A stretch of 64,000 nt of DNA from Verrucomicrobiales bacterium (lineage in GTDB: Bacteria > Verrucomicrobiota > Verrucomicrobiia > Verrucomicrobiales > DEV007): positions 186,001 through 250,000 of the forward strand of contig JARGPJ010000003.1 of NCBI GenBank assembly GCA_029212615.1. The letters are read 5' to 3'. A model generated the notes under the pieces. That model worked only from the letters and a program-made list of their open reading frames with translations, did no database searches and was not told where the DNA came from. The position numbers and the translations under genes were made by a program. Of this stretch, positions 1-9,335 are shown piece by piece (within the stretch, counting starts at the first letter, position 1; each line of letters opens with the position of its first letter).

Positions 1-665
1 TCTTTTCCGCCACGAAACCGCCAGCCCGCCGCCATCAGCCCCAAAACGGCAGTCGACCCGATCATAACGATCGTCAGGGGAAGGGTTGAGGTTTTCACGA
101 CGAAAGCACCACCGATAGCCACCCCCGCCCACCATGATAAGTCATCGCGTTTCTCTGCAAGCATCCGAAAAAGCAGGGCGCAGGCCAGAGAAATGACCAG
201 ACCGTAGGCAAAATCCGGCCGGAACTGGTTGGCAGCCTCAAAGACAGTTGGAGTAAACAGTACTGCGATAGCGGCGAGAACACCCTGCCATTGAAAACGC
301 CAGGGGAAGAACAAAAATGCGGCGGCGGCAAAACCGCTCACGACGATCAAATTAATCACCAGCGGCGCCCATTCCTGATACCCGAAAATCAGGAAACCAA
401 CCGTCGCTATAAAAACGGAGAACGGCGCCCTCAGGGGCACCGTGGTGAACTGCTCAACCGCTCCTGAAATCCCCTTATTCCTGATTTGTTCAGCATACTC
501 ATATCCCTCTAAATAATAATTAAGGTCATCATACTCGAGATCGCGAGCCCAACGCCCCTTTTCAAAAACGGTCGTTAGGACAAATCCCCCAAACAACAGG
601 GGCAATATGATAATACTCAGAACACTGAGCCAACGGTGCTTCCGCAGTATTTCACGAATTCTCAT
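1..665 (-). CDS. Polytopic membrane glycosyltransferase, GT-C-like (partial, cut by window edge)
   Basis: The frame is open from an ATG at 663-665 to the left edge with no stop, giving about 221 residues of the N-terminal part. It begins MRIREILRKHRWLSVL, has a first membrane segment at about residues 14-32, then a soluble loop rich in acidic and aromatic residues (RDLEYDDLNYYLEGYEY), then several hydrophobic helices. This layout, a first helix followed by a periplasmic loop with acidic residues, is what GT-C enzymes using polyprenyl-phosphate sugars look like. It is the third gene of a minus-strand run after a GtrA-like and a GtrB-like gene, 17 bp behind the GT2 gene, which is the position of the serotype-specific Gtr transferase in gtrA-gtrB-gtr(type) clusters. 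The role is inferred from membrane topology and neighbours, not from a recognised motif. Confidence 0.6.
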   Translation of the reverse strand, partial: MRIREILRKHRWLSVLSIIILPLLFGGFVLTTVFEKGRWARDLEYDDLNYYLEGYEYAEQIRNKGISGAVEQFTTVPLRAPFSVFIATVGFLIFGYQEWAPLVINLIVVSGFAAAAFLFFPWRFQWQGVLAAIAVLFTPTVFEAANQFRPDFAYGLVISLACALLFRMLAEKRDDLSWWAGVAIGGAFVVKTSTLPLTIVMIGSTAVLGLMAAGWRFRGGK

Positions 666-682
666 CCTGATCAGTTCTACAG

Positions 683-1639
683 TTACTCCTCATATCCACC
701 GGCAGTGAGCTTAATTAAATAATGCGGGCGATGCTTCACCTCCTCGTAGATCTTGGCGATATATTCTCCCATAACCCAGATCGCAAACAAAAGGCTTCCT
801 CCAAACATGGATACCAGGAAGACAAGCGCAGTCCACCCCGGAACAGTTTCGCCCCGGAGGTGACGAATGAGGGAGTACATGCAATAGCATATCCCGATCA
901 AAATCGAAATGACTCCGGGAAGCATCGCGAGCCTCAACGGGGTCGAAGAAAACGATGTGGCAGCATGCCAGGCAAGGGAAACCATTCTTCGAGTCGGATA
1001 CTTGGTCTCACCGGCAGCCCGCGTCGGACGATCAAACAAAACTTCGGCCTGTGAAAATCCAATCCAGGCAAACATTCCCCGAAGAAATTTGTGATGCTCA
1101 GGCATCTGACGGAAGGCCTCGAGAGCCATCCGGCTGATCAACCTGAAATCCCCGACATCTTCAGGAATCTCAATTGGGGTGAGCAATCTCAGTATCCGAT
1201 AGAAGACTTTAGATGTGCCCCGCTTCCAGCCGGTTTCGCCCTCACGACTCCGCCGCCTTGCGTAGACGACATCAAAACCTTCCCGGGCTTTATCCAACAT
1301 CTCGGCGACGAGTTCAGGAGGATCTTGAAGGTCTCCGTCCATGATCACGACATAGTCTACCTCTTCACCGACCTGATCGAGACCTGCCGCGATGGCTGCC
1401 TGATGCCCAAAATTACGGGACAACGAAACGACATATATATGAGGGCTTTCCCCTGTCCACTCCAGCACTTTATCGAGAGTATCATCACGACTTCCGTCAT
1501 CGATAAAATATACAGAAACCGCTGCCGGCAATTCGGCAACCATCTTGTCGACCGCAACCCGAAGATCCGATAACACTTCGCTCTCATTGTAGAGAGGTAT
1601 AATCACGGCCAGTTTTAATTCCTGATTCAATTGATGCAT
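683..1639 (-). CDS. GT2 polyprenyl-phosphate glycosyltransferase (GtrB/DPM1-like)
   Basis: A 318-residue family 2 glycosyltransferase with a GT-A domain: AVIIPLYNES near residue 11, the nucleotide-binding acidic pair in FIDDGSRDDT near residue 45, and the metal-binding DGDLQDPPEL near residue 100. Two hydrophobic helices follow at about 238-262 and 272-295. GT-A plus two C-terminal membrane helices is the GtrB/ArnC type, which transfers a sugar from a nucleotide donor to undecaprenyl phosphate on the cytoplasmic face. It lies between the GtrA-like gene and the GT-C-like gene on the same strand, so a three-gene lipid-linked sugar donor cassette is likely. The sugar transferred cannot be told from sequence. 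Confidence 0.85.
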   Translation of the reverse strand: MHQLNQELKLAVIIPLYNESEVLSDLRVAVDKMVAELPAAVSVYFIDDGSRDDTLDKVLEWTGESPHIYVVSLSRNFGHQAAIAAGLDQVGEEVDYVVIMDGDLQDPPELVAEMLDKAREGFDVVYARRRSREGETGWKRGTSKVFYRILRLLTPIEIPEDVGDFRLISRMALEAFRQMPEHHKFLRGMFAWIGFSQAEVLFDRPTRAAGETKYPTRRMVSLAWHAATSFSSTPLRLAMLPGVISILIGICYCMYSLIRHLRGETVPGWTALVFLVSMFGGSLLFAIWVMGEYIAKIYEEVKHRPHYLIKLTAGGYEE

Positions 1640-1743
1640 TTTTCAACTCCCTTCCATGAGGATTCGAGGGCGACACATGAATCACTACCCGTTAACTCAT
1701 CAAGTTTCAATATCCCTCCCCCCTGCCGGCACAACGATTCACC

Positions 1744-2283
1744 TCACCTGGAAAAAACGAAAAATTTCCTGCTCACAAAATTGACGAGCGCGGAAGAAAT
1801 CATGAATCCGAATTGCGCGATCCAGGGGTCCAAACCTCTCGAGATGAGGACAGGCCCACTCAACAATCCAGCAATGAAACTTAAAAAACTAATCGCCGTA
1901 AAGAGAAATACTTCTCTGAATGTCGAATGCCTCCCTTTGGTAAACACAAATTTGGCATTGGTGAAATAAGCAAAAAAATTAGAGAACGGAAAAGCAATAA
2001 GGTTGCTCCAGATCGCATGTTTCTCTCTTGTCGCCGCATCAAGCCCCTCAATATTCAAATAGCCATGAGCGGGAAAGACATAGTGGGAAATCAACGCAAA
2101 CACAGTGAGATGAACAACCGTGCTTCCCAATCCCATCAGTGAATATTTCGCAAACTGAAAGGTAAGCGGGGCTGCAGGCGACACCACCCATGCCACAGCA
2201 GAACGAATCCCTCCTGACCTGAACCGGACTAAAAGCAGAACAACATCAGCTTTAATCCTCTGAAGGGGATTTATTTTCATCAT
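1744..2283 (-). CDS. GtrA-like membrane protein (putative polyprenyl-phosphate sugar flippase)
   Basis: A small membrane protein with four hydrophobic helices in its last 135 residues. It carries the GtrA-type features FAKYSLMGLGSTVVHLTVF at the first helix, NFFAYFTNAKFVF after the second and a C-terminal NFVSRKFFVF. GtrA proteins are thought to move bactoprenyl-linked sugars across the inner membrane, which matches the GtrB-like gene just downstream. Start choice: the frame runs up to a GTG at 2370, but that lies only 24 bp from glpK, has no spaced Shine-Dalgarno, and adds residues that do not look like the family. The ATG at 2281-2283 gives 179 residues and leaves about 110 bp for divergent promoters. 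The start remains uncertain. Confidence 0.75.
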   Translation of the reverse strand: MMKINPLQRIKADVVLLLVRFRSGGIRSAVAWVVSPAAPLTFQFAKYSLMGLGSTVVHLTVFALISHYVFPAHGYLNIEGLDAATREKHAIWSNLIAFPFSNFFAYFTNAKFVFTKGRHSTFREVFLFTAISFLSFIAGLLSGPVLISRGLDPWIAQFGFMISSALVNFVSRKFFVFSR

Positions 2284-2394
2284 TTGTAACGGAGAGGAGC
2301 GCAAGTTTTCGCTCGGTACCACCACTTGAGCACAATCCTCGTTAACTTCCCCTTTTTGCTTCAAAATCACCTCTCAAGCCAACAAACTCTCTCT

Positions 2395-3873
2395 ATGTCT
2401 TTCATTCTCTCCCTCGATCAGGGCACTACCAGTTCAAGAGCTATTCTCTTTGATTCCAACGGAAAAGCGATCGCAACCGCGCAGGAGGAATTCCCCCAGA
2501 TTTTCCCCGAACCGGGACTCGTTGAGCACGATGCCATGACCATATGGGAGTCTCAACTCAGAGTCGCCCGATCCGCTCTGTCTGAGTCAGGCTGCAAACT
2601 CTCCGGAATCGCAGGCATCGGCATCACCAACCAACGGGAAACAGCTGTCATGTGGGATCGAAGAACGGGCGAACCCGTCGGGAACGCGATCGTTTGGCAG
2701 GACCGTCGCACCGCAGCTTTCTGTGAAGAGCTGACAGAACAAGGTCTTGCAGACGAAATCCAATCCATCACCGGCCTCGTGATTGATGCCTACTTTTCAG
2801 GAACCAAAATCCACTGGATGCTGGAAAATATCCCGGGCGTTCGACGGCGCGCCGAAGCAGGAGAACTTGCCTTCGGAACCATCGATTCCTGGCTTGTCTG
2901 GAATCTGACAGCGGGCAGAACCCACCTCACTGATGTCAGCAACGCCAGCCGTACGCTTCTGTATGACATTCATGCACTCGACTGGAGCGAACGAATGCTT
3001 TCAATTCTCGATATCCCCCGCTCACTTCTACCTGAGGTTCGCGGCAACAGCGAACCCTATGCAGTAACAGACCCAAGCCTCTTCGGCGCGGAACTGACCA
3101 TCGCCGGCATTGCCGGCGACCAACATGCAGCCCTCTTCGGCCAGGCCTGCCATGAACCCGGAATGGCAAAAAACACCTACGGCACCGGATGTTTTATGCT
3201 CATGAACACGGGAACGACACCGGTAAAATCGGAACATCGCCTCCTCACCACTGTCGCCTGGCAGATAAATGGGATCACCGAATATGCTCTTGAGGGTAGC
3301 GTTTTTATCGGGGGAGCGGTGGTTCAATGGCTGCGGGATCAACTCGGGATCATTCAATCTTCCGAAGAAATCGAAGAGCTCGCCGGACAAGTCGAAGACA
3401 ACGGTGGAGTCTACTTCGTTCCCGCCTTCACCGGCTTGGGAGCTCCCCACTGGGATGGCTTCGCACGCGGCACGATCAGTGGCTTGACCCGCGGATCTAA
3501 TAAATCACATATCGCCAGAGCTGCTCTCGAAGGAATCGCTTTTCAGGTTCATGATATTCTCGAAGCGATGACGGAAGATTCCGATACAGCGCTGACCGAA
3601 CTCCGCGTCGATGGTGGAGCGACAAGCAATGATCTTCTCATGCAGATTCAAGCAGACCTACTCGGGGTGCCGGTGGTCCGGTCGGCCACTTCAGAATCAA
3701 CCGCCCTTGGTGCCGCTTACCTCGCCGGACTTGCTACCGGCGTCTGGGAAAGCAAAGCATCAATCTCCAGAACGTGGCGGGAAAGGGATCGCTTTGAGCC
3801 GTCCTCTGGCGCTGAAAAAATGCAAATGAAGGTATCAAACTGGAGAGCAGCAGTGAATCGAACGCTCAGCTGA
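2395..3873 (+). CDS. glpK: Glycerol kinase
   Basis: FGGY-family kinase of 492 residues that phosphorylates glycerol to sn-glycerol 3-phosphate with ATP. The N-terminus [19 protein letters not shown] is the FGGY phosphate-binding segment. [61 protein letters not shown] and [15 protein letters not shown] all follow in the order seen in GlpK. The length is normal for the family. The frame extends upstream to 2326, but the ATG at 2395 starts exactly at the conserved N-terminus. No glpF or glpD lies beside it; it is divergent from the gtr cluster and appears monocistronic. Confidence 0.96.
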   Translation: MSFILSLDQGTTSSRAILFDSNGKAIATAQEEFPQIFPEPGLVEHDAMTIWESQLRVARSALSESGCKLSGIAGIGITNQRETAVMWDRRTGEPVGNAIVWQDRRTAAFCEELTEQGLADEIQSITGLVIDAYFSGTKIHWMLENIPGVRRRAEAGELAFGTIDSWLVWNLTAGRTHLTDVSNASRTLLYDIHALDWSERMLSILDIPRSLLPEVRGNSEPYAVTDPSLFGAELTIAGIAGDQHAALFGQACHEPGMAKNTYGTGCFMLMNTGTTPVKSEHRLLTTVAWQINGITEYALEGSVFIGGAVVQWLRDQLGIIQSSEEIEELAGQVEDNGGVYFVPAFTGLGAPHWDGFARGTISGLTRGSNKSHIARAALEGIAFQVHDILEAMTEDSDTALTELRVDGGATSNDLLMQIQADLLGVPVVRSATSESTALGAAYLAGLATGVWESKASISRTWRERDRFEPSSGAEKMQMKVSNWRAAVNRTLS

Positions 3874-4010
3874 AGATCCCTGTTCTCCCACTGTTCGATA
3901 AGAATCCTCCTAATTCCGGCATTCAGTTCCACACAACATATTCATCAGTAAAATGGCTTCTTCCACCTCCCTGTAGCTCAATTCCCCAAAGAAGAGTTTG
4001 CTTTCTCACG

Positions 4011-4766
4011 GTGGATCAAGAACAAATGCAAGTAATGGCAGCGCCCCTCCCCACAAACATTCCCGACTTTGAAAATGGCTTTCTCCTCTCAGTGGTCATT
4101 CCTGTATTCAATGAAGTTCGCACGGTAGAAAGAGTCGTCGAAAAAGTGCTGAATTCACCCGTTCCCTGCGAAATTGTGTTAGTCGATGACGGATCAACTG
4201 ACGGGACCCTTGATATTCTCGCAGAGCTGGAACTCAATGATAGAATCCGTGTGATCAGACACAGTAACAATCGGGGAAAAGGCGCCGCGCTAAAAACCGG
4301 ATTCGATGAGTGTCAAGGACACCTGGTCATCATCCAGGACGCTGATCTCGAATATGATCCGAGGGACTATGCCAAGCTTTTGAAACCATTTTTCGAAGCC
4401 GATGCAGAAGTTGTCTATGGCTCGAGATTTCTCGTCGGTGAATACGCACGAGTTCACCTGTATTTCCACTACCTTGGCAATCGCTTTCTGACTTTCCTAA
4501 GTAATTTAACCACCGGATTGAACTTAACGGACATGGAAACCTGCTACAAGGTTTTCAAAAGGTCGTGTCTCGATGAAATCACGATCAACTCGAAAGGTTT
4601 TACAGTGGAACCGGAACTCACCGCCAAAATAGCACGAATGAAGCTGCGTGTCTTCGAAGTGCCCATAAGTTACGCTGGCCGGAACTACGAAGAGGGGAAA
4701 AAGATCACCTGGAAAGATGGATTCGCGACCTTGTTCGCGATCTTCTACTATCGATTCAAGCGTTGA
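4011..4766 (+). CDS. GT2 glycosyltransferase, dolichyl-phosphate sugar synthase-like
   Basis: A 251-residue GT-A glycosyltransferase without membrane helices. It shows SVVIPVFNEVRTVERVV near residue 26, EIVLVDDGSTDGT near 54, NRGKGAALKTGF near 85 and a metal-binding QDADLEYDP near 104. This set resembles DPM1/ALG5-type enzymes that load a sugar onto a polyprenyl phosphate. The start given is a GTG; an ATG at 4026 is an alternative, with GGTGGA about ten bases upstream of it. The 3' end overlaps the convergent membrane protein gene by 19 bp. Together the two could make and use a lipid-linked sugar, although they are not co-transcribed. Confidence 0.82.
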   Translation: MDQEQMQVMAAPLPTNIPDFENGFLLSVVIPVFNEVRTVERVVEKVLNSPVPCEIVLVDDGSTDGTLDILAELELNDRIRVIRHSNNRGKGAALKTGFDECQGHLVIIQDADLEYDPRDYAKLLKPFFEADAEVVYGSRFLVGEYARVHLYFHYLGNRFLTFLSNLTTGLNLTDMETCYKVFKRSCLDEITINSKGFTVEPELTAKIARMKLRVFEVPISYAGRNYEEGKKITWKDGFATLFAIFYYRFKR

Positions 4767-6529
4767 GCACCGATTCCCGACGCCTCATCAACAACGCGAT
4801 ACAACGTCCATTGAACCAGGCCGCAGGTGCCTGAACTATCGAGAGTCCATCCCCATTTCGCCGGCATCTCTGAAAATTCAGCGTAGCCGGGAGACGAAAC
4901 AACCTCTTCTCCGCACGCAAAAAAGTAATCAACCCCCTCTTGGTTAAGTCGTTCACCAAACGGAATCTCCGAAGATAGCGCCGGCAGTAGAAATTCCATT
5001 CCCTTGACACTGATTCGCTCCTCAGGATCCAGAAACTTTTGCACTTCCCGAGTCTGATAAACAGATGCCGCAAGTGTCATTCTTTCGGATTTCATTTCAT
5101 CCCGCAACAAATCGACAGCAGACAAGACAGCACGCGGGGCGTCGTAGGGCTGTGTCCGGTTCGCCCAAAGTGAAGGGATCATCAGCACTAACACTAGACC
5201 TGCAATGGAGGCCCCCCCTTTTTCTGGAAGCGACCAGGGGAGTCGCCTCCAGCAAGCCCACAAGCAAAGTCCAGTGAGCAGATAAAGGAATGCTATCCCG
5301 GTTAGATAGAAACTCGTGCGCGCCAGAATGATCGTAGCGACCGGTATTGCCTGAAGAAAGAAACCAAGAAAACACAACCACGCAAAAATGTGAGGGCGGA
5401 AGGTTCTCTCAAGAAAATAAGCTCGATCTTGATACACCAACCAGCCACCAATCAGCCAGAGCAGACACAACAGGACCAATCCTGACAACGCCCCAAATCG
5501 ATGAACCTCAGTGGTAACCACATCCGGATTTCTCTCCGTGTGGCGTGCATTAAAAAATGAAATCTCAACACTCGCAGGAATCCCCTGAACATTCGTTTTC
5601 ACGTGATTCATGAAAGCTTCAGGATTTTCTCTCATCGCCTCCCCCACCGAAACGCATCCTTTCCCGAAATCTCTCTCGCAAATTTCATCATACACATACC
5701 AAACGTTTCCCTCGGTCTCCGGATGCTGAAGGAAATAGGTAAAACTGTAGTTCTGACTGAAATTAAACGCTGATTTATGCCTGATCGCTTCCACGCTCCC
5801 CATAAATCCCGTATTCGATTGAGCAGCCAGTAACGCCCAAATCGAAAAAACAAAAACGCTTGGTGCGAGATATGAGCCGGCAAACCGTCCCAAAGTGATT
5901 CCCTTCCCTGACTTGCGACGCCACAACTCGAAGAAAGTTAAACAAACCGAAAGGAAGAGATAGCAGGCAACTCCTTCATTTCTCAAGAAAAGTGCTGATA
6001 CCGCGACAAGAGCGAGGGATATCCCCCTCCCCCTTTCCGTCTTGCTGAGCAAAAAACCGAAAACGGGGACCAAATTAGCAAAATGCGCAAACAGATGAAC
6101 GGTGTAAAGCGGCGCAATGTTCGTTGGGATACTGGCCCACCAGAACGTCATCGCCATCGCGACGACTCCGGGAAGCAATTTTCTCAAGATTCCGAAAAAA
6201 AGTAAGGTCGTTGCGAGAACGATTACGATCCGATGAAGAATGGTAGCAAGAAAAGGATCACCGGTGATCACTCCGAATGCTCCAAAATACAGGGAATTTA
6301 ATGGCGACCACGAAACCCGAATCCGCGCAAAATCGAGGATCGCCTTAAATCCACTCGCGTAGTGAGAGGCTGCATCTCCCATCGCCCACTCATAATTTTC
6401 CCAAATATTCCAGTTCGACTTGAGAAGAAAGAGAGAAACAATGACCCAATGGAATCTTGGAGAAACAATCATTCCGATGAATGATTGCCCTGTCTTCTTT
6501 AGAAACGCAGAGATACTGGAGAAAGACAT
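4748..6529 (-). CDS. Large polytopic membrane protein, possible GT-C glycosyltransferase
   Basis: A 593-residue protein with about ten hydrophobic helices spread over residues 25-450 and a soluble C-terminal domain of roughly 130 residues. Helix one is followed by a loop ending in ENYEWAMGDAASHY, resembling the acidic first loop of GT-C enzymes, and a later stretch reads FLRNEGVACYL, as in ArnT/PMT-like proteins. I see no decisive catalytic motif, so the GT-C assignment is an inference from topology. It is transcribed alone, converges on the GT2 gene at 4011-4766 with a 19-bp overlap, and starts about 180 bp before panD on the other strand. Confidence 0.6.
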   Translation of the reverse strand: MSFSSISAFLKKTGQSFIGMIVSPRFHWVIVSLFLLKSNWNIWENYEWAMGDAASHYASGFKAILDFARIRVSWSPLNSLYFGAFGVITGDPFLATILHRIVIVLATTLLFFGILRKLLPGVVAMAMTFWWASIPTNIAPLYTVHLFAHFANLVPVFGFLLSKTERGRGISLALVAVSALFLRNEGVACYLFLSVCLTFFELWRRKSGKGITLGRFAGSYLAPSVFVFSIWALLAAQSNTGFMGSVEAIRHKSAFNFSQNYSFTYFLQHPETEGNVWYVYDEICERDFGKGCVSVGEAMRENPEAFMNHVKTNVQGIPASVEISFFNARHTERNPDVVTTEVHRFGALSGLVLLCLLWLIGGWLVYQDRAYFLERTFRPHIFAWLCFLGFFLQAIPVATIILARTSFYLTGIAFLYLLTGLCLWACWRRLPWSLPEKGGASIAGLVLVLMIPSLWANRTQPYDAPRAVLSAVDLLRDEMKSERMTLAASVYQTREVQKFLDPEERISVKGMEFLLPALSSEIPFGERLNQEGVDYFFACGEEVVSSPGYAEFSEMPAKWGWTLDSSGTCGLVQWTLYRVVDEASGIGAQRLNR

Positions 6530-6708
6530 TTCAGATAGAACACAGCGTCACAAAGGATTTACAGGCATTCGTTTTTTCCGCAGACAAAAACCAGGAAACG
6601 CAAGCACGACACATACTGGGAATAAGGAAGAGTTCAAGCATAGCCTTGCTTTCTCCCAGTGAAGTCTTGCATTTCCTGAATTCCTGCGAAACCTTGCGCC
6701 CATTTCTC

Positions 6709-7080
6709 ATGCGGAGTTTGCTCAGATCCAAGATCCATCTCGCCACGGTAACCGAGGCCAATGTCGACTATGTCGGGAGTATCACGATCGATCGGAATTT
6801 GATCGATGCCGTCGGTCTTTGGATTGGTGAAAAAGTCCTCGTCGTCAGTGCGACAACTGGTGCCAGACTTGAGACCTACGTGATTGAAGGAGAACGGGGT
6901 TCCGGAGCGATCGAGATCAACGGAGCTGCCGCGCACCTCATCAATGCCGGGGAAAAGGTTATCATCATGGGCTTCGAATTGACCGAAAAACCAGTCGAAC
7001 CGCTCGTAATCCTCTGCGATAAGGAAAACGGGATTGCTGAATTTTTAAGCGAAGCTCAAGGGCAAATCCCGGCAGTTTAA
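6709..7080 (+). CDS. panD: Aspartate 1-decarboxylase (pyruvoyl enzyme)
   Basis: A 123-residue PanD, which makes beta-alanine from aspartate for pantothenate and CoA. The precursor cleaves itself at Gly-Ser to create the pyruvoyl cofactor; here the motif is YVGSITID with the bond between Gly23 and Ser24. RSKIHLATVTEANVD at the start, YVIEGERGSG and the signature INGAAAHL match the family. The frame is open as far upstream as 6481, but the ATG at 6709 places the N-terminus where PanD proteins begin. No panB or panC is adjacent, although coaD of the same pathway lies 7.5 kb away. Confidence 0.95.
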   Translation: MRSLLRSKIHLATVTEANVDYVGSITIDRNLIDAVGLWIGEKVLVVSATTGARLETYVIEGERGSGAIEINGAAAHLINAGEKVIIMGFELTEKPVEPLVILCDKENGIAEFLSEAQGQIPAV

Positions 7081-7145
7081 TTTCGCTTCGCCTCCCGGGA
7101 ATCCTTACCTCGTGTTCCGAATACACGCGGAGTCGTTTCCCCCGG

Positions 7146-8177
7146 TCACGGATTGGCCCACGTCTTCACGACCTGCTCCAGCCCCCTGGTGACTTTGGTC
7201 AAAACATCGAGGTTCAACTTATCCATCGTATCAGTTGGCTTATGGTAATGCGGATAGCGGTAGGGCGCAGTGTCAGTGACCATGACCGCGAAATAGCCCT
7301 CCTGCCAGAATGACCAATGGTCAGACCATCCCACTCCCGCAACCTCCGGGGGGAAAGCCCCCGCGAGCGCGGGAATACCGGTCTCAGCCTTGAATGCCCC
7401 CCTCGCTGAATCGGCGAAATACCGGGAGTCCTCGTTTCCGACAAATGCGAGAAAATTCCCACTGGTCGGAAAGACACCCTCCAGCCCCTCAGGAACTTTC
7501 TGACTGTTCCCTGCATCTGAGAAATACCCGATCGTTTCCAGGGATATCATGGCGACGATATTCTCGCGACGACTGCGACAACGGGCGGCATATATCCGGC
7601 TCCCCATCCGATCTGTTTGGAAATAGGGAGGCTCCTCATTCACAAAGGCGGCAAATCGGACCGTTCGCTCCTGTTGGTCACCAGCCATCGCCCTGGCGAT
7701 GGAGATGAGAGCAGCAACGCCGGACCCATTGTCATTTGCTCCGGGGCATCCCGGAATCGTATCATAATGCGCGCCCACCACGATAATTTCATCGCGTCGG
7801 CTTTTTCCGGGAAGCTCCGCGATCAGATTTCTCACGGCCACGCCATCTACATCGTAGGCCTGGCGCTCTACCGGATATCCGATGTTCCCGCCACCAAGAG
7901 TTGACTCAATCCACACCGCTGCTTTTTCGAGATTTTCCGGCTTCTTAACATGACGCTCGCCGATCGTTTCGGTCAAGGTGGTGAGGTACCGCTCAAGGCC
8001 CTCCCGGTTAACGGGCTTCCGATTCAACGAAGAAGCATTGAGACGGCTCTCTTCATTCGGATCGAGTGGAATCTCCGGTGTTGAAAGATGCGTTTTCAAC
8101 ATCGCAATCACACCGAGAAACAACAAGCCTGCCGGCATCGCGACGACCAAAAAACGAATCAAAGCACCTTCTTTCAT
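7146..8177 (-). CDS. Membrane-anchored M28 family zinc peptidase
   Basis: A 343-residue M28 (aminopeptidase Y/S type) metallopeptidase. Residues 8-27 form one N-terminal hydrophobic segment, so the catalytic domain should face the periplasm as an anchored or secreted enzyme. The zinc ligands are visible in order: His137 in VGAHYDT, Asp149 in CPGANDNGSG, Glu181-Glu182 in FVNEEPP, and a late His in YRYPHYHKPTDT. It starts 15 bp after lpxB stops on the same strand and is probably the last gene of the sulfotransferase-lpxB operon. The substrate is unknown; the family cleaves N-terminal residues or related amide bonds. Confidence 0.88.
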   Translation of the reverse strand: MKEGALIRFLVVAMPAGLLFLGVIAMLKTHLSTPEIPLDPNEESRLNASSLNRKPVNREGLERYLTTLTETIGERHVKKPENLEKAAVWIESTLGGGNIGYPVERQAYDVDGVAVRNLIAELPGKSRRDEIIVVGAHYDTIPGCPGANDNGSGVAALISIARAMAGDQQERTVRFAAFVNEEPPYFQTDRMGSRIYAARCRSRRENIVAMISLETIGYFSDAGNSQKVPEGLEGVFPTSGNFLAFVGNEDSRYFADSARGAFKAETGIPALAGAFPPEVAGVGWSDHWSFWQEGYFAVMVTDTAPYRYPHYHKPTDTMDKLNLDVLTKVTRGLEQVVKTWANP

Positions 8178-8192
8178 TTCAATGGACTACGT

Positions 8193-9314
8193 TCACTTCC
8201 CGAGAGCCGCCGCGACTGAATGTGCCGCGTTCCGGTGTGCTCCCCCCTCACCTAACATCGAAACCACGTCGGCAATCTCCTTTTCGATTTCGGCACGGGC
8301 CGATTCATCATCAAGAAGGCGCAAAAGCTCTTCCGCCATCGCCTCTCCTTTTGCCTTCTCCTGCAGCAGCTCTTTGACCACTTCGCGGCCGGCCATGACA
8401 TTGACGATCCCCAGATAGTCGACTGACATGACCCATTTTGCAGCCATGGCGGTGAGCGCCGCCACTTTATAGGTCAGGCAATAGGGCAATCCAAGGCAGG
8501 CTGCCTCAAGCGTTGCTGTGCCAGAGGCGACAATGCCCACCCCGGCCTCCTGCATGATCTCGTGGCTGGAAGACGTCCCCACAGAAAAAACAGATGAGAG
8601 ACCTCGTTCTGCCACCATTTCCTCAAGTCTCGCCGTGAGTGGCGCCGTTGCCCCTGTCGTCGCAAAGCGCAGGTCGGACCTTTTTTCCGCAAGGAATGCC
8701 GCCGCATCAAGCATCGGGGGAAACAACTTTGCAATCTCCCGCTCCCGGGAGCCCGGAAGCATCGCAACGAGATTTGCATCCCGGATAATGGAAGGATCTC
8801 GAACCTCCGCCATCTCATCGATCAGAGGATGCCCCGCAAACTCGGTCTTCAGCCCGCTTTTCTCATACAGTTCCTTTTCGAAAGGGAAAATACAGATCAT
8901 GAGGTCGAGTAACTCAGCCATCACTTTGATACGGCCTTTCTTCCAGGCCCACACCTGAGGACTGATGTAGTAAAGAAGCTTCCCAGTGTATCCTTCCGCC
9001 CTCAGTCTCTTTGCAAGGCGAAGGTTAAACCCCGGGTAATCGATCATGAGAACACCATCCGGCTTTACTTTTTGAATGTGAGCAACCGCCTCATCCATCT
9101 TCTCGCGAAAGTAGCCGTATTTTTTGAGCACTTCGAGGAGCCCCAATACGGCCGCTTCATCGAGCCAGTCTTCTATCGTGCCGGCCAAGTCAGCCATGCG
9201 TGGTCCACCCAGTCCGGACAGGCTCCACTCGCACGTATCCGGAAGTGCCCGCAATAGCTCCGCGCCATGCGTGTCCCCGCTGATTTCACCGGCTATGACG
9301 ACAAGGGATTTCAA
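8193..9314 (-). CDS. lpxB: Lipid-A-disaccharide synthase
   Basis: A 373-residue LpxB, the GT19 enzyme that joins UDP-2,3-diacylglucosamine and lipid X to form the lipid A disaccharide at the inner membrane. Family features are VVIAGEISGDTHGAEL at the start, GGPRMADL, the stretch VLMIDYPGFNLRLAK, YISPQVWAWKKGR, LPGSREREI and GTATLEAACLGLP. The only plausible start is a TTG at 9312-9314, because the conserved N-terminus begins immediately after it and no ATG lies between it and an in-frame stop. It lies 21 bp behind a sulfotransferase gene and 15 bp before an M28 peptidase gene. Its presence shows the cell makes lipid A. Confidence 0.94.
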   Translation of the reverse strand: MKSLVVIAGEISGDTHGAELLRALPDTCEWSLSGLGGPRMADLAGTIEDWLDEAAVLGLLEVLKKYGYFREKMDEAVAHIQKVKPDGVLMIDYPGFNLRLAKRLRAEGYTGKLLYYISPQVWAWKKGRIKVMAELLDLMICIFPFEKELYEKSGLKTEFAGHPLIDEMAEVRDPSIIRDANLVAMLPGSREREIAKLFPPMLDAAAFLAEKRSDLRFATTGATAPLTARLEEMVAERGLSSVFSVGTSSSHEIMQEAGVGIVASGTATLEAACLGLPYCLTYKVAALTAMAAKWVMSVDYLGIVNVMAGREVVKELLQEKAKGEAMAEELLRLLDDESARAEIEKEIADVVSMLGEGGAHRNAAHSVAAALGK

Positions 9315-9335
9315 AGGAATGGGAAATAGGGAGGT

